A DNA stretch of 64,000 bases from Erwinia mallotivora. Its GTDB lineage: Bacteria; Pseudomonadota; Gammaproteobacteria; Enterobacterales; Enterobacteriaceae. The position numbers and the translations under genes were made by a program. The stretch is from the NCBI RefSeq assembly GCF_000590885.1, contig NZ_JFHN01000053.1:62001-126000 (forward strand), read 5' to 3'. Below are positions 1 to 12,566 of the stretch, piece after piece. Each line of letters opens with the position of its first letter. Position 1 is the first letter of the stretch. The notes below the pieces were generated by a model, which saw only the letters and a list, made by a program, of their open reading frames with translations, ran no database searches and was not told where the DNA came from.

Positions 1-4
1 TTTC

Positions 5-901
5 ATGCACGGAGCCAAACTGTCACGAGAGAAAATCATTGCCGGTGGCAGCCACTGGCGGCTACACCTGTGGGTGATGTTCAGTACATTTGTGCTGTTT
101 CCGATGCTGGGTCTGCTGTTTGTATGGTGGCATCCGCTGCCGGTCAGCACAGAGATTTACACCGGTTTTCTCTATCTGTGTATTCTTCCTGCCACCGTAC
201 AGTCTGCTATCGCCCTGACCTCTCTTGCTGGTGGCAACGTGGCCGCTGCGGTATGCAGCGCCTCAGCATCCAGCCTGCTTGGCGTGTTCATCTCCCCTTT
301 ACTTGTTGGTCTGGTAATGAACGTGCATAACGATGCAGCCGGCGGCAATCTGGAGCAAATTGGCAAAATTATGCTGCAATTATTGCTGCCATTCGTACTG
401 GGACACATCTCGCGCCGATGGATAGCCAACTGGGTGGAGAAGCATCGTGGTTTGATCGGTAAAACGGATCAGGCTTCAATCCTGCTGGTGGTTTATTCCG
501 CCTTTAGCGAGGCGGTGGTCAATGGTATCTGGCATCGTGTGGGCGTCAGTACGCTGCTGTATATTCTCGCAGGCAGTCTGGGCCTGTTAGCCGTTGTATT
601 AGTGATTAATCTGCTGGCGGCGCGCCTGTTCGGTTTCAATCGTCCTGATGAGATTACCATTCTGTTTTGTGGTTCAAAGAAAAGTCTGGCAAATGGCGTG
701 CCCATGGCCAACATTCTGTTTCCTTCGGCGGCAGTTGGCATCATCGTGTTACCACTGATGATCTTCCATCAGGTGCAGTTGATGGTTTGCTCAATGCTGG
801 CACAGCGCTATAAAAAGGCCGGAGAAAAACTGGCCGAGAAGCAGCAGGAGAAGAACAACGCCCCGGTTGAAACCCCGCGACAGATGAAGCAGGCGGACTA
901 A
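5..901 (+). CDS. yfeH: Bile acid:sodium symporter family transporter (5'-partial)
   Basis: Membrane protein of the SBF/BASS-type family (YfeH in E. coli, substrate not established). At least seven hydrophobic segments are visible, and the GGNVAAAVCSASASS and CGSKKSLANGVPMAN stretches are the conserved ion/substrate-site regions of the family. The frame is open from the left edge; family members are about 330 residues and 298 are seen from the first Met, so the true start lies upstream of the window. The C-terminus is a Lys/Glu/Gln-rich cytoplasmic tail. It faces ypeB tail to tail, as in E. coli. Family is confident; function is unknown. Confidence 0.9.
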   Translation: MHGAKLSREKIIAGGSHWRLHLWVMFSTFVLFPMLGLLFVWWHPLPVSTEIYTGFLYLCILPATVQSAIALTSLAGGNVAAAVCSASASSLLGVFISPLLVGLVMNVHNDAAGGNLEQIGKIMLQLLLPFVLGHISRRWIANWVEKHRGLIGKTDQASILLVVYSAFSEAVVNGIWHRVGVSTLLYILAGSLGLLAVVLVINLLAARLFGFNRPDEITILFCGSKKSLANGVPMANILFPSAAVGIIVLPLMIFHQVQLMVCSMLAQRYKKAGEKLAEKQQEKNNAPVETPRQMKQAD

Positions 902-986
902 AGTTCCGCCTTTAAACTGGTGTAAAACACCACAGACAACCCCGTCGCATATAGCACTGACTTGTCATTGCCACTTTGAGTGAGGT

Positions 987-1205
987 TTACAGGCTCGCTT
1001 TCAGTGGCTTAATCAGCCCTTCAAGTCCTTCGGTTTTGATCGCCAGCGTCAGTTGCATCAGCTCCCCAAGGTGCCCGGCAGGGAATTCGCCCTTTCGGGC
1101 AAACCACAGCAGATAGGGCTCCGGCAGATCGATCAACATTCTGCCTTTATATTTACCAAACGGCATGGCGGTGTTCGCTATTTCCTTCAGATGCTCTTTT
1201 TCCAT
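987..1205 (-). CDS. ypeB: DUF3820 family protein YpeB
   Basis: Small cytoplasmic protein of 72 residues, the same length as E. coli YpeB, with the MPFGKYKGRMLIDLPEPYL core of DUF3820. Function is unknown. The ATG at 1205 is chosen over an in-frame GTG three codons upstream because it restores the family N-terminus (MEKEHLKEIAN) and has an AGGTG Shine-Dalgarno sequence 6 nt upstream. That ribosome site lies inside the last codons of ligA, and a single base separates the ligA stop from this start, so the two genes are probably translationally coupled. Confidence 0.9.
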   Translation of the reverse strand: MEKEHLKEIANTAMPFGKYKGRMLIDLPEPYLLWFARKGEFPAGHLGELMQLTLAIKTEGLEGLIKPLKASL

Positions 1206-1206
1206 G

Positions 1207-4261
<3,055 letters not shown>

Positions 4262-4478
4262 TGTACTCTCTGTCTTCCAATACCTTGCCAACACGGCAAA
4301 CTTTATCCTCTAAATGTATTTGCCCTGGTGCACAAGTGCAAGTCCGTGCAGTATTTTCTGACAAATAAGCGTGAGTCGACACATTTTTTTGCTGTTTTTT
4401 TGTCCAAAAGCCCCCCTTCCGGTATTAACACTCTGTATGTGGTAGCATCGCCTGGCCAATAAATAAGGAAAGCAGCCG

Positions 4479-5240
4479 ATGACCACTCACTCAACAGCAA
4501 CCAACACTAATGGTATCCACTATTTTTTTCAGGGTTGGAAGCTGATAACACTGCCGGGGATTCGCCGCTTTGTTATCGTTCCTCTGATAGTGAATGTTTT
4601 GCTAATGGGAGGAGCCTTTATCTGGTTGTTCCAACAGCTGGGGCACTGGCTGCCAGCCCTGATGTCTTCGGTTCCCGGTTGGTTACAGTGGTTAAGCTAT
4701 TTGCTCTGGCCACTGGCGGTTATCTCAATTCTGCTGGTTTTCAGCTACTTTTTCTCGACGGTGGCAAACTGGATAGCCGCGCCGTTTTGCGGTTTGCTGG
4801 CTGAACAACTGGAAGGCAGGCTGACGGGAAAACCTTTACCAGACAGTGGCTGGATGGAGATGTTGAAAGACATCCCTCGCATCATGAAACGCGAATTGCA
4901 AAAGCTGGCATGGTATCTGCCAAGAGCTGCCGTACTTTTACTGCTCTATTTTATTCCGGGATTTGGTCAGACAGTCGTACCGCTTCTGTGGTTTCTGTTC
5001 AGTGCCTGGATGCTCTCAGTTCAATACTGTGACTACCCGTTCGATAATCACAAAGTCAGTTTCAGACAGATGCGCAGCGCTTTAAAGCAGCACAAAACTG
5101 ACAATATGCAATTTGGTGCGCTGGTCAGTTTGTTTACCCTGATCCCGCTACTTAATCTGATTATCATGCCGGTGGCCGTCTGTGGCGCAACGGCAATGTG
5201 GGTTGATCGGTATCAGAGCCTGTCCAACCGCAAACCCTGA
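4479..5240 (+). CDS. cysZ: Sulfate transporter CysZ
   Basis: Inner-membrane high-affinity sulfate uptake protein feeding cysteine synthesis. 253 residues, matching E. coli CysZ over its full length, with four main hydrophobic stretches (about residues 30-55, 68-95, 145-170, 205-235). The AAGGAA ribosome-binding site lies 7-12 nt before the ATG. It is divergent from zipA and followed by cysK with a 128-bp gap. Assignment is secure from sequence and synteny. Confidence 0.97.
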   Translation: MTTHSTATNTNGIHYFFQGWKLITLPGIRRFVIVPLIVNVLLMGGAFIWLFQQLGHWLPALMSSVPGWLQWLSYLLWPLAVISILLVFSYFFSTVANWIAAPFCGLLAEQLEGRLTGKPLPDSGWMEMLKDIPRIMKRELQKLAWYLPRAAVLLLLYFIPGFGQTVVPLLWFLFSAWMLSVQYCDYPFDNHKVSFRQMRSALKQHKTDNMQFGALVSLFTLIPLLNLIIMPVAVCGATAMWVDRYQSLSNRKP

Positions 5241-5368
5241 GCCTTATGCCTTTTGATTACCCCTTATTGCTGCATTACATATATATATGCAATTTCTTTA
5301 CTTCTCAGGAAATATGAACAGGGTATGCTCTCGAGGTTGCCAATATTTCATACAGTTAAGGATGGGCC

Positions 5369-6340
5369 ATGAGTAAGATCTACGAAGACAACTCGTTAAC
5401 AATCGGTCATACGCCGCTGGTTCGACTGAACCGCATTGGTAATGGTCGCATTCTGGCAAAAGTTGAATCCCGCAATCCAAGCTTCAGTATTAAATGTCGC
5501 ATCGGGTCAAACATGATCTGGGATGCGGAAAAACGTGGCATTCTCAAACCCGGCGTCGAACTGGTCGAACCGACCAGCGGTAATACGGGCATAGCCCTGG
5601 CTTACGTTGCTGCCGCCCGCGGTTATAAGCTGACCCTGACCATGCCTGAAACCATGAGTGTTGAGCGCCGTAAGTTGCTGAAAGCGCTGGGCGCGAATCT
5701 GGTGCTAACCGAAGGGGCAAAAGGCATGAAGGGTGCCATCAGCAAAGCAGAAGAAATTGTTGCCGGCAACCCTGACAAATTTATCCTGTTGCAACAGTTC
5801 AGCAATCCTGCCAATCCTGAAATTCATGAAAAAACTACCGGCCCTGAAATCTGGGAAGATACCGACGGCCACCTTGATGTATTCATTGCCGGGGTGGGCA
5901 CGGGCGGTACACTCACCGGCGTCAGCCGGTATATTAAAAATATCAAAGGTAAAAAAGATCTGTTGACCGTGGCCGTCGAGCCAACCGATTCACCGGTGAT
6001 TACGCAGGCTCTGGCGGGCGAGGAGATCAAACCCGGCCCACATAAAATCCAGGGTATTGGTGCAGGCTTTATTCCGGGAAATCTTGATTTGAGCCTGGTT
6101 GATCGGGTGTTGACCATTACTAATGACGAGGCCATTTCAACCGCGCGTCGGCTGATGCAGGAAGAAGGCATCCTGGCAGGTATCTCTTCAGGTGCGGCTG
6201 TGGCGGCGGCACTGAAATTGCAGGAAGAAGCTGCATTTGCGGATAAAAACATCGTTGTCATCCTGCCCTCTTCCGGCGAGCGTTACCTGAGTACTGCTTT
6301 GTTTGCCGATCTTTTCACCGAGAAAGAGTTGCAGCAGTAA
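5369..6340 (+). CDS. cysK: Cysteine synthase A (O-acetylserine sulfhydrylase)
   Basis: PLP enzyme joining O-acetylserine and sulfide to give L-cysteine. 323 residues. The PLP lysine is K42 (FSIKCRIG), followed by the TSGNTG substrate loop and the GTGGTL phosphate-binding loop. The IKCRIG context distinguishes CysK from the VKDRAA of CysM. It is flanked by cysZ and ptsH as in E. coli. An AAGGA ribosome site precedes the ATG. The 128-bp upstream gap contains an alternating catatatatatatg tract and should hold the CysB-controlled promoter, but I could not place the CysB site firmly. Confidence 0.98.
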   Translation: MSKIYEDNSLTIGHTPLVRLNRIGNGRILAKVESRNPSFSIKCRIGSNMIWDAEKRGILKPGVELVEPTSGNTGIALAYVAAARGYKLTLTMPETMSVERRKLLKALGANLVLTEGAKGMKGAISKAEEIVAGNPDKFILLQQFSNPANPEIHEKTTGPEIWEDTDGHLDVFIAGVGTGGTLTGVSRYIKNIKGKKDLLTVAVEPTDSPVITQALAGEEIKPGPHKIQGIGAGFIPGNLDLSLVDRVLTITNDEAISTARRLMQEEGILAGISSGAAVAAALKLQEEAAFADKNIVVILPSSGERYLSTALFADLFTEKELQQ

Positions 6341-6361
6341 TATCCGGAATGCGAATTTTCT

Positions 6362-6389
6362 AAAAAAGCACCCATTCGGGTGCTTTTTT
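6362..6389. terminator. Intrinsic terminator after cysK
   Basis: AAAAAAGCACCCATTCGGGTGCTTTTTT is a symmetric hairpin (GCACCC/GGGTGC, loop ATTC) flanked by A and T runs, 21 bp after the cysK stop. It can work in both directions but only cysK needs it. Confidence 0.9.
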
Positions 6390-6504
6390 GTGGAGCAGGT
6401 CAAAGTTTTGCATCCCTGCCGATTGCTTTTACCCCTGGGTGTCTGGTATCTAAGCTTCCAATTATTTCGAACCACAAAATTAATCGCTCCATGAAATGGA
6501 TCAA

Positions 6505-6518
6505 GCTGAATCGATTTA
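6505..6518 (+). promoter_or_regulatory. Cra (FruR) operator upstream of ptsHI
   Basis: GCTGAATCGATTTA fits every position of the Cra consensus RSTGAAWCSNTHHW. It lies 30 bp before the P0-type -10 element, the arrangement known for the E. coli ptsHI promoter, where Cra responds to fructose phosphates. The match is seen directly; function is by analogy. Confidence 0.75.
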
Positions 6519-6665
6519 CTGGTTTGGCGGAGCTGCGCAAATCGCGGCATAATAGGAAAGGAAAACGTTAGTCGGAAGGCATAAGTGCCCATTCGCTTCC
6601 TCCTGACCTTTATCAGCGCATTTTTTGGCGCGTCATTGTACGCAGGCCAGCGCGACACATCCAGA

Positions 6666-6694
6666 CTAAAGTACAGCCCACGGCCAGACTTTAG
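6666..6694. repeat. Inverted repeat in ptsH proximal promoter region
   Basis: CTAAAGT (6666-6672) and ACTTTAG (6688-6694) form a perfect 7-bp dyad with a 15-nt spacer, 38 bp before the ptsH ATG. A similar pair occurs at the E. coli ptsH P1 promoter. It may be a regulator site or an mRNA hairpin. Confidence 0.5.
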
Positions 6695-6732
6695 AACGAC
6701 GACACAAAACCTAATTAAGTTGGGGAAACATA

Positions 6733-6990
6733 ATGTTCCAGCAAGAAGTTACCATTACCGCACCTAACGGCCTCCACACTCGTCCCGCCGCTCAGTTCGT
6801 GAAAGAAGCGAAAGCTTTTGCTTCTGAAATCACCGTCACCTCAAATGGCAAATCTGCCAGCGCGAAAAGTCTGTTCAAGCTACAGACGCTCGGCCTGACT
6901 CAGGGAACGGTTGTTACTCTGTCAGCTGAAGGCGAAGACGAGCAGAAGGCCGTTGAGCATCTGGTCAAACTGATGGCAGAACTCGAATAA
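6733..6990 (+). CDS. ptsH: PTS phosphocarrier protein HPr
   Basis: General PTS phosphocarrier, 85 residues, passing phosphate from enzyme I to sugar-specific EIIA proteins. The active-site His15 lies in [10 protein letters not shown], and Ser46 in the [13 protein letters not shown] helix is also present. It is the first gene of ptsHI-crr. The TTGGGGAAACATA leader supplies the ribosome site. Full length and nearly identical to E. coli HPr. Confidence 0.99.
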   Translation: MFQQEVTITAPNGLHTRPAAQFVKEAKAFASEITVTSNGKSASAKSLFKLQTLGLTQGTVVTLSAEGEDEQKAVEHLVKLMAELE

Positions 6991-7207
6991 GCCCTGGTTT
7001 TTCCAGTGCGGGCTTAAGAAATTTTTGCAACCATTTCTGTCGCGGGCTATATGGTCCGCGCTGTTGCTTTCATCTAGTCCCCCTCGGTGCCAGTCGTGAG
7101 TAGCCAGCCTGTTGCAGCAGTGGTAACGGCGTTCTACCTACGTTTATGTGGCCGACAGATTCAGAACGACAGCCCTGGCAGTTGCCCGTTATTAAAAAGG
7201 TAGGATT
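6991..7207 (+). other. Long ptsH-ptsI intercistronic spacer with hairpin
   Basis: 217 bp lie between ptsH and ptsI, whereas from memory the E. coli spacer is about 45 bp. The last bases (AAGGTAGGATTATG) match the usual ptsI ribosome site, so the extra DNA is inside the spacer. It contains a 7-bp stem, CGCGGGC (7041-7047) with GTCCGCG (7054-7060) including one G-U pair, around TATATG. No T-run follows it and no reading frame with a ribosome site was found. Confidence 0.6.
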
Positions 7208-8935
7208 ATGATTTCAGGCATTTTAGCATCACCGGGTATAGCTTTCGGCAAAGCGCTTCTACTTAAAGAAGATGAGATCGTCATCAACCGAAAAAAAATT
7301 TCTGCCGATCAGGCCGGACAGGAAGTCCAGCGTTTTCTTGATGGTCGTAATAAAGCTGCCGCACAGTTGGAAGCGATCAAAATCAAAGCCGGAGAAACCT
7401 TCGGTGAAGAGAAAGAAGCCATCTTCGAAGGCCACATTATGTTGCTGGAGGATGAAGAGCTGGAGCAGGAGATCATTGCCCTGATCAAAGACGACCTTGC
7501 TTCTGCCGACGCGGCTGTTCACTCTGTAATTGAAGGTCAGGCTAAGGCCCTGGAAGAGCTTGACGATGAATATCTGAAAGAACGCGCAGCTGACGTGCGT
7601 GATATTGGTAAACGCCTGTTACAGAATATTCTGGGTCTGCATATTGTCGATCTCAGCGCTATCGCTGAAGAAGTTCTGCTGGTGGCTAAAGACCTTACAC
7701 CTTCAGAAACCGCGCAGCTGAATCTGGATAAAGTGCTGGGTTTTATCACCGATTTAGGTGGACGCACATCACACACCTCTATCATGGCGCGTTCTCTTGA
7801 ACTGCCAGCCATTGTCGGCACCGGCAATGTTACCTCTGAGGTTAAAAATGGCGATTTTCTGATCCTCGACGGCGTAAATAACAATATTTATGTTAATCCG
7901 TCGCAGGAGAAAATCGACGAGCTGAAGGCAATCCACAATCAGTATGTGTCCGAAAAAAACGATCTGGCCAAGCTCAAAGATCTGCCAGCTATTACGCTTG
8001 ACGGTCATCAGGTTGAAGTCTGTGCCAACATCGGTACAGTGCGTGACGTGGCAGGGGCTGAGCGAAATGGAGCTGAAGGTGTCGGCCTGTACCGAACTGA
8101 GTTCCTGTTTATGGATCGTGAGTCACTGCCGAGCGAGGAAGAACAGTTCCAGGCTTATAAAGCCGTCGCAGAGGCAATGGGACAGCAGGCGGTCATCGTG
8201 CGCACCATGGATATCGGTGGTGACAAAGATTTGCCGTATATGAATCTGCCAAAAGAAGATAACCCGTTCCTTGGCTGGCGTGCGATTCGTATTGCCATGG
8301 ATCGCCCGGAGATTCTTCATGCCCAGTTACGCGCTATTCTGCGTGCTTCCGCGTTTGGCAAACTACGCATTATGTTCCCGATGGTCATCTCTGTTGAAGA
8401 AGTTCGCACGCTGAAAGCGGAGCTGGAAAAATTAAAAGCGCAGTTGCGTGAAGAAGGTAAAGCTTTTGATGAAAGCATCGAAGTTGGCATCATGGTGGAA
8501 ACACCCGCCTCTGCTGCGATTGCTCATCACCTGGCGAAGGAAGTTGATTTCTTCAGCATTGGCACCAACGATTTAACCCAGTACACGCTGGCAGTTGATC
8601 GTGGCAACGATCTGATTTCTCATCTGTACAATCCAATGACCCCTTCAGTACTGACGCTTATCAAGCAAGTTATTGATGCATCTCATGCTGAAGGAAAATG
8701 GACCGGGATGTGTGGTGAGCTTGCTGGCGATGAACGTGCTACACTACTTTTATTGGGAATGGGGCTGGATGAGTTCAGTATGAGTGCCATTTCTATTCCG
8801 CGCATCAAGAAAATCATCCGAAATACGAATTTCGAAGATGCAAAAGCGTTAGCAGAGCAGGCCATGGCTCAACCGACAGCGGACGAGTTGATGAACCTGG
8901 TCAACAAGTTCATTGAAGAAAAGACACTCTGCTGA
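7208..8935 (+). CDS. ptsI: PTS enzyme I
   Basis: Phosphoenolpyruvate-protein phosphotransferase, first enzyme of the PTS. 575 residues, as in E. coli. N-terminal HPr-binding domain, swivelling His domain with phosphorylated His189 in [14 protein letters not shown], and a C-terminal PEP-binding TIM barrel with [10 protein letters not shown], the [10 protein letters not shown] strand and [19 protein letters not shown] around the active site, followed by GMCGELAGD. Cytoplasmic. The GGTAGG ribosome site precedes the ATG. Confidence 0.99.
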   Translation: MISGILASPGIAFGKALLLKEDEIVINRKKISADQAGQEVQRFLDGRNKAAAQLEAIKIKAGETFGEEKEAIFEGHIMLLEDEELEQEIIALIKDDLASADAAVHSVIEGQAKALEELDDEYLKERAADVRDIGKRLLQNILGLHIVDLSAIAEEVLLVAKDLTPSETAQLNLDKVLGFITDLGGRTSHTSIMARSLELPAIVGTGNVTSEVKNGDFLILDGVNNNIYVNPSQEKIDELKAIHNQYVSEKNDLAKLKDLPAITLDGHQVEVCANIGTVRDVAGAERNGAEGVGLYRTEFLFMDRESLPSEEEQFQAYKAVAEAMGQQAVIVRTMDIGGDKDLPYMNLPKEDNPFLGWRAIRIAMDRPEILHAQLRAILRASAFGKLRIMFPMVISVEEVRTLKAELEKLKAQLREEGKAFDESIEVGIMVETPASAAIAHHLAKEVDFFSIGTNDLTQYTLAVDRGNDLISHLYNPMTPSVLTLIKQVIDASHAEGKWTGMCGELAGDERATLLLLGMGLDEFSMSAISIPRIKKIIRNTNFEDAKALAEQAMAQPTADELMNLVNKFIEEKTLC

Positions 8936-8978
8936 TACGTGGTGACGCTAGCCCAATATTACTGCTTAGGAGAAGATC

Positions 8979-9482
8979 ATGGGTTTGTTTTCAAAACTTT
9001 TTGGCGATAAATCAGATAGCGCATCTGGAGCCATTGAGATCGTAGCGCCGCTGTCCGGTGAGATAGTAAATATTGAAGACGTACCGGACGTCGTATTTGC
9101 GGAGAAAATTGTTGGCGACGGTATCGCTATCAAACCTGCTGGCAATAAAATGGTAGCGCCGGTTGATGGTACCATCGGAAAAATCTTTGAAACTAATCAT
9201 GCTTTTTCCATTGAATCTGACAATGGCATTGAGTTGTTTGTCCATTTCGGCATCGACACTGTCGAGCTGAAAGGCGAAGGTTTTAAACGTATTGCCGAAG
9301 AAGGTCAGAAAGTGAAAAAAGGTGACGTCGTCATCGAATTCGATCTGGCTTTGCTGGAAGAAAAAGCAAAATCAACGCTGACGCCGGTTGTTATCTCGAA
9401 CATGGATGAGATTAAAGAACTGGTGAAACTGACAGGCAGCGTTGTCGTAGGCGAAACACCGGTTATTCGTATCAAAAAGTAA
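8979..9482 (+). CDS. crr: PTS glucose-specific EIIA component
   Basis: EIIA-Glc transfers phosphate to EIICB-Glc and regulates adenylate cyclase and non-PTS permeases. 167 residues, two fewer than E. coli because of a shorter segment near residues 8-17. Phosphorylated His89 (LFVHFGID) and the supporting His74 (TNHAFS) are present. The N-terminal MGLFSKLF matches the amphipathic membrane-binding helix. Third gene of the operon, 43 bp after ptsI. Confidence 0.98.
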   Translation: MGLFSKLFGDKSDSASGAIEIVAPLSGEIVNIEDVPDVVFAEKIVGDGIAIKPAGNKMVAPVDGTIGKIFETNHAFSIESDNGIELFVHFGIDTVELKGEGFKRIAEEGQKVKKGDVVIEFDLALLEEKAKSTLTPVVISNMDEIKELVKLTGSVVVGETPVIRIKK

Positions 9483-9501
9483 TCCGACAGCGAACTCACA
9501 C

Positions 9502-9535
9502 AAGCTTCCTGAAAAAATCAGGGAGCTTTTTTTTT
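9502..9535 (+). terminator. Intrinsic terminator of ptsHI-crr
   Basis: AAGCTTCCTGA pairs with TCAGGGAGCTT (one G-U pair) around a run of A, and nine T residues follow. It lies 20 bp after the crr stop and separates the pts operon from the convergent GntR-family gene. Confidence 0.9.
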
Positions 9536-9551
9536 GCTGTATACCAGGCAT

Positions 9552-10241
9552 TTACCCTGCCAGTGCATCGCGCAGGCTTAATGTATCCGGGGCAATTTCA
9601 CGCAGATCCAGCTGCTGTTCCAGACGGTCAAGATGTTCTGTCATCGCCTTCTGCGCCAGAACCTGGTCTCCCACCCTTAACGCCGCCACAATCTCGTCAT
9701 GCTCGTCACACTGGCAGACCGATAGATCATTGCGTTGGTAAAGGGCGACGATCAATGAGCTGCGTACCATCAGGTTGTTAAGAATTTCTTCCAGTACCTT
9801 ATTGCCGCTTATTTTTGCCAGTAGCAGATGAAATTCACACAGTTCTCGCAACACCTCGCGACGGTCACCGCGGAAAACGGCCTCCTGCTCAATTTTTTGC
9901 CTGGCGTGCAATTCATCCGCAAATTCAGTGATTGCCTGAGGAGTAATACAGGAAATGATCGCACACTCAATAGCACGGCGGGCAATAAAAACCTCCCGAG
10001 CTTCACTGGCTTCTGGCCGGGCAACCATCGCACCACGATTAGGCTCGATGGTGACAATATGTTGCATTGCCATGCGCTGTAATGCGGTCTGAACGTGATT
10101 GCGATTAGCCCCCAGCACTTCCACTATCTGCGTCTCAATCAGGCGCATTCCCGGCTTCAGCCGGTGCTGAGCAATTGCCAGCGACAAAGCTTCGACAATA
10201 CGCTGAACTTCCTGCTTCTTACTGGGAGCCGCTTTACTCAT
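9552..10241 (-). CDS. GntR-family (FadR/FCD) transcriptional regulator
   Basis: 229 residues. N-terminal winged helix-turn-helix of the GntR type (about residues 8-75, with RLIETQIVEVLGANRNHVQTALQRM), then an all-helical FCD ligand domain carrying the usual metal-binding histidines (ELCEFHLLLAKISGN, DEHDEIVAAL, MTEHLDRLE). Members usually sense small carboxylates. No target enzyme gene adjoins it, so the ligand cannot be inferred. It lies 64 bp downstream of the sensor kinase on the same strand, where E. coli has pdxK-yfeK-yfeS, so it is probably part of an accessory cassette. Possibly co-transcribed with the two-component genes. Confidence 0.85.
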   Translation of the reverse strand: MSKAAPSKKQEVQRIVEALSLAIAQHRLKPGMRLIETQIVEVLGANRNHVQTALQRMAMQHIVTIEPNRGAMVARPEASEAREVFIARRAIECAIISCITPQAITEFADELHARQKIEQEAVFRGDRREVLRELCEFHLLLAKISGNKVLEEILNNLMVRSSLIVALYQRNDLSVCQCDEHDEIVAALRVGDQVLAQKAMTEHLDRLEQQLDLREIAPDTLSLRDALAG

Positions 10242-10305
10242 CCCTTACCTCATTAAGGTGAACACAAATGCTGAAAGGCAGAGATGATAGCATTCGGTCA
10301 GGTGC

Positions 10306-11655
10306 TTAAACCACCCAATGCGGCAGACGAAGCGTCAGTTCCAGCCCACCGTCCTTACCGTTGACAGCACTGACTTCACCCTGATGTGCCAGCAGAACTT
10401 TGCGTACTATTGATAATCCCAGACCGTAGCCTTTGCCCGATAAAGGTGAATTCACCCGGACGAAAGGATCAAAAATACTGGAGAGTTTATCGGCGTCCAC
10501 ACCCGGCCCCTGATCGCTGACGCTGATAGCCAGCCAGCCATTTTCCTGACGCAGGGTAATTTTAACCTGTTGACCGTGCAGTGAAAAACGCAGAGCGTTG
10601 CGCACCACATTTTCCACCGCCGAGCGAATCAGCTTCGCATCGCCTTTGACTGTATAATCACACTCCTGCTCGGCAACTAACAGAATCTCCACTCCGGGGA
10701 TCTGAGCTTCATAACGCGCATCATTCGCCACCGCCTCAAGCAATCCCAGCAGATCAAAATATTGCTCATCAGGCAACGTCTCATGTTCGGCGCGTGACAG
10801 TGTCAACAACTCACCAATCATCTTATCCAGCCGACGGGCTTCATCATCAATACGGTCCAGCGACTGCGTCAGCATTTCGGGCGTCTGCCGGGCAAGGCCG
10901 GTTGCCAACTGTAAACGGGCAAGGGGTGAACGCAGCTCATGAGAGACGTCATGCAGCAATTCCTCACGTGCCTTAACCAGCACAGAAAGACGCTCAACCA
11001 TGGCATCAAAATCCTGAGCCACCACCGACAATTCATCATAGCGGCGGCGCATTTTTGGAAATAAACGTACCGACAGATCGCCTTTTGCAACGCGATCAAA
11101 ACCACCTCGCAGCTGACGCATAGGTCTGGTCAGATTCCAGGCAAGAAAAAGGCTGAACAGTAATCCCCCACCGCCACCGATAAAAAGAAAAGGTTCAGGA
11201 ACATTCAGGAAACTGCGGCGTGGGCCACCCATATTGCTGTCTTCACGCAAAGCCTGCACGTCGTAACGCAATTGATATTGCTGACCATCCGCGCCGGTCA
11301 CCCATTCGATAACTTCCTTCGGGAATTCGCCAGGACGTAAATTACGATCAAGATTGCTTCTGGGCTGCTCTTGTGGCGGCTTCGGCATTACCCGTACCGA
11401 GAAAAAACGCCTGTCGCTATTGGACCAGTCCGCCATCATGTCATTCAGCGCTTCCATCCCGCCTCGCTGCAACACTGAAACGGCTGAGGTCATTTGCAGA
11501 TTAACGATACGCCGCGCCGCCAGATTTTCTGGTGGTTCATGGTGTTTACCGTACACCTGGAAACCCAGCCATAACAGCTGACTCATCAGCAAAAACGTCA
11601 GCCAGAAGCCGAGCAGAATTTTCCAGAACAGAAAACCGGGGTAACCTGCTTTCAT
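10306..11655 (-). CDS. OmpR-family two-component sensor histidine kinase
   Basis: 449 residues. Transmembrane helix 1 at about 9-31, a periplasmic domain of roughly 120 residues, transmembrane helix 2 at about 154-174, a HAMP linker, a HisKA domain with phospho-acceptor H239 (HDVSHELRSPLARLQ), and a HATPase domain with NALRFS (N box), SDQGPGVD (G1) and GKGYGLGLSI (G2). The layout is CpxA-like, but it is neither cpxA nor any E. coli kinase by position. It overlaps the regulator gene by ATGA. Signal unknown. Confidence 0.92.
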   Translation of the reverse strand: MKAGYPGFLFWKILLGFWLTFLLMSQLLWLGFQVYGKHHEPPENLAARRIVNLQMTSAVSVLQRGGMEALNDMMADWSNSDRRFFSVRVMPKPPQEQPRSNLDRNLRPGEFPKEVIEWVTGADGQQYQLRYDVQALREDSNMGGPRRSFLNVPEPFLFIGGGGGLLFSLFLAWNLTRPMRQLRGGFDRVAKGDLSVRLFPKMRRRYDELSVVAQDFDAMVERLSVLVKAREELLHDVSHELRSPLARLQLATGLARQTPEMLTQSLDRIDDEARRLDKMIGELLTLSRAEHETLPDEQYFDLLGLLEAVANDARYEAQIPGVEILLVAEQECDYTVKGDAKLIRSAVENVVRNALRFSLHGQQVKITLRQENGWLAISVSDQGPGVDADKLSSIFDPFVRVNSPLSGKGYGLGLSIVRKVLLAHQGEVSAVNGKDGGLELTLRLPHWVV

Positions 11656-12332
11656 CTGATGCGATAACCTATACTACGCACCGTTTCAATGTTGACGGCA
11701 TCGTTGGTGAGGGCCGACAGTTTCTGGCGGATATTGCTGATATGCACATCAACACTGCGATCGTAGGCTTCGCGTGGACGCCCCAACCCCTTCTCAGAGA
11801 GTTCATCTTTTGAAACCACCCGATCGGGTGAGCGCAGAAGCAGGTCCAGCAGATTAAACTCTGAAGCGGTCAGGTCGAAGGGTTGCTTCTGCCACTCACT
11901 GATGCGCGTCGCCGGGTTCATCGTTAGCTCTCCCCAACTGACCAGCTCTTTGCTCTGAATTTCGACCGGATGCTCATCAATACGGCGCAGAACCGCACGC
12001 AAACGCGCCACCAGTTCACGGGGATAACAGGGTTTAGGCACGTAGTCGTCTGCCCCCATCTCCAGGCCGATGACCCGGTCAATATTATCGCCCTTGGCCG
12101 TCAGCATGATGACCGGCAAACGGCAGTTCTGCCGTACCTGTCGCAGCACGTCGATACCACTCATATCAGGCAGCATGATATCCAGGATCATCGCACTGTA
12201 TTCTCCCGACATCGCCCCCTCAATGCCCGCCTTACCGTTCAGCACCAGCGAGGCGTCGAATCCTTCGGCTATCAGATACTGACTGAGCATGGTTCCCAAC
12301 TCAAGATCGTCATCAACCAGTAAAATTTTCAT
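11652..12332 (-). CDS. OmpR-family response regulator
   Basis: 226 residues. Receiver domain with acidic pocket D7-D9, phospho-acceptor D51 (ILDIMLPD), T78 and K100 (YVPKPCYPREL), then an OmpR/PhoB winged-helix DNA-binding domain from about residue 130 with the RSVDVHISNIRQKL recognition-helix region. Closest in appearance to CpxR-type regulators. Its stop overlaps the kinase start by four bases, so the pair is coupled. A perfect 8-bp inverted repeat 72 bp upstream of the start may be its own operator. Confidence 0.92.
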   Translation of the reverse strand: MKILLVDDDLELGTMLSQYLIAEGFDASLVLNGKAGIEGAMSGEYSAMILDIMLPDMSGIDVLRQVRQNCRLPVIMLTAKGDNIDRVIGLEMGADDYVPKPCYPRELVARLRAVLRRIDEHPVEIQSKELVSWGELTMNPATRISEWQKQPFDLTASEFNLLDLLLRSPDRVVSKDELSEKGLGRPREAYDRSVDVHISNIRQKLSALTNDAVNIETVRSIGYRIR

Positions 12333-12403
12333 ACTTATTCTCTCAGGATAGTTGCCGCTATTTTCACCCGTTGTGGCAAGTTTCGCAGCACATTTTACCC
12401 AAT

Positions 12404-12432
12404 CCTTACAGTGTATCAGTCAGCCTGTAAGG
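12404..12432. promoter_or_regulatory. Inverted repeat upstream of response regulator
   Basis: CCTTACAG (12404-12411) and CTGTAAGG (12425-12432) form a perfect 8-bp dyad with a 13-nt spacer in the 234-bp gap between cysM and the regulator gene. OmpR-type regulators more often use direct repeats, so this may be an operator or an unrelated structure. Confidence 0.4.
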
Positions 12433-12566
12433 TGATAATTTCAAAAACAGGATAAAATAGCGAAGAGGGCAAAAAATGGACACACAGAAGGCATGAAAGA
12501 GGGTGAATTTTAACCTGGCTAACCGGAATAGCTGACTGAACAATTCCGGCTTTAATGTTACGAAAA

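Larger units (their letters stand above)
6341..6732 (+). promoter_or_regulatory. cysK-ptsH intergenic control region
   Basis: 392 bp without a credible gene. It holds the cysK terminator, then the ptsHI promoter region. The Cra site, a CATAAT -10 element at 6548-6553 in the GCGGCATAAT context of the E. coli P0 promoter, and a proximal dyad (6666-6694) follow the E. coli layout, ending in TTGGGGAAACATA before the ptsH ATG. I did not find a convincing CRP palindrome by eye. Confidence 0.6.

Noticed and set aside
6341-6732. CRP site for ptsH
   Set aside because: No TGTGA-N6-TCACA pair with adequate match was found by eye; a matrix scan would be needed.
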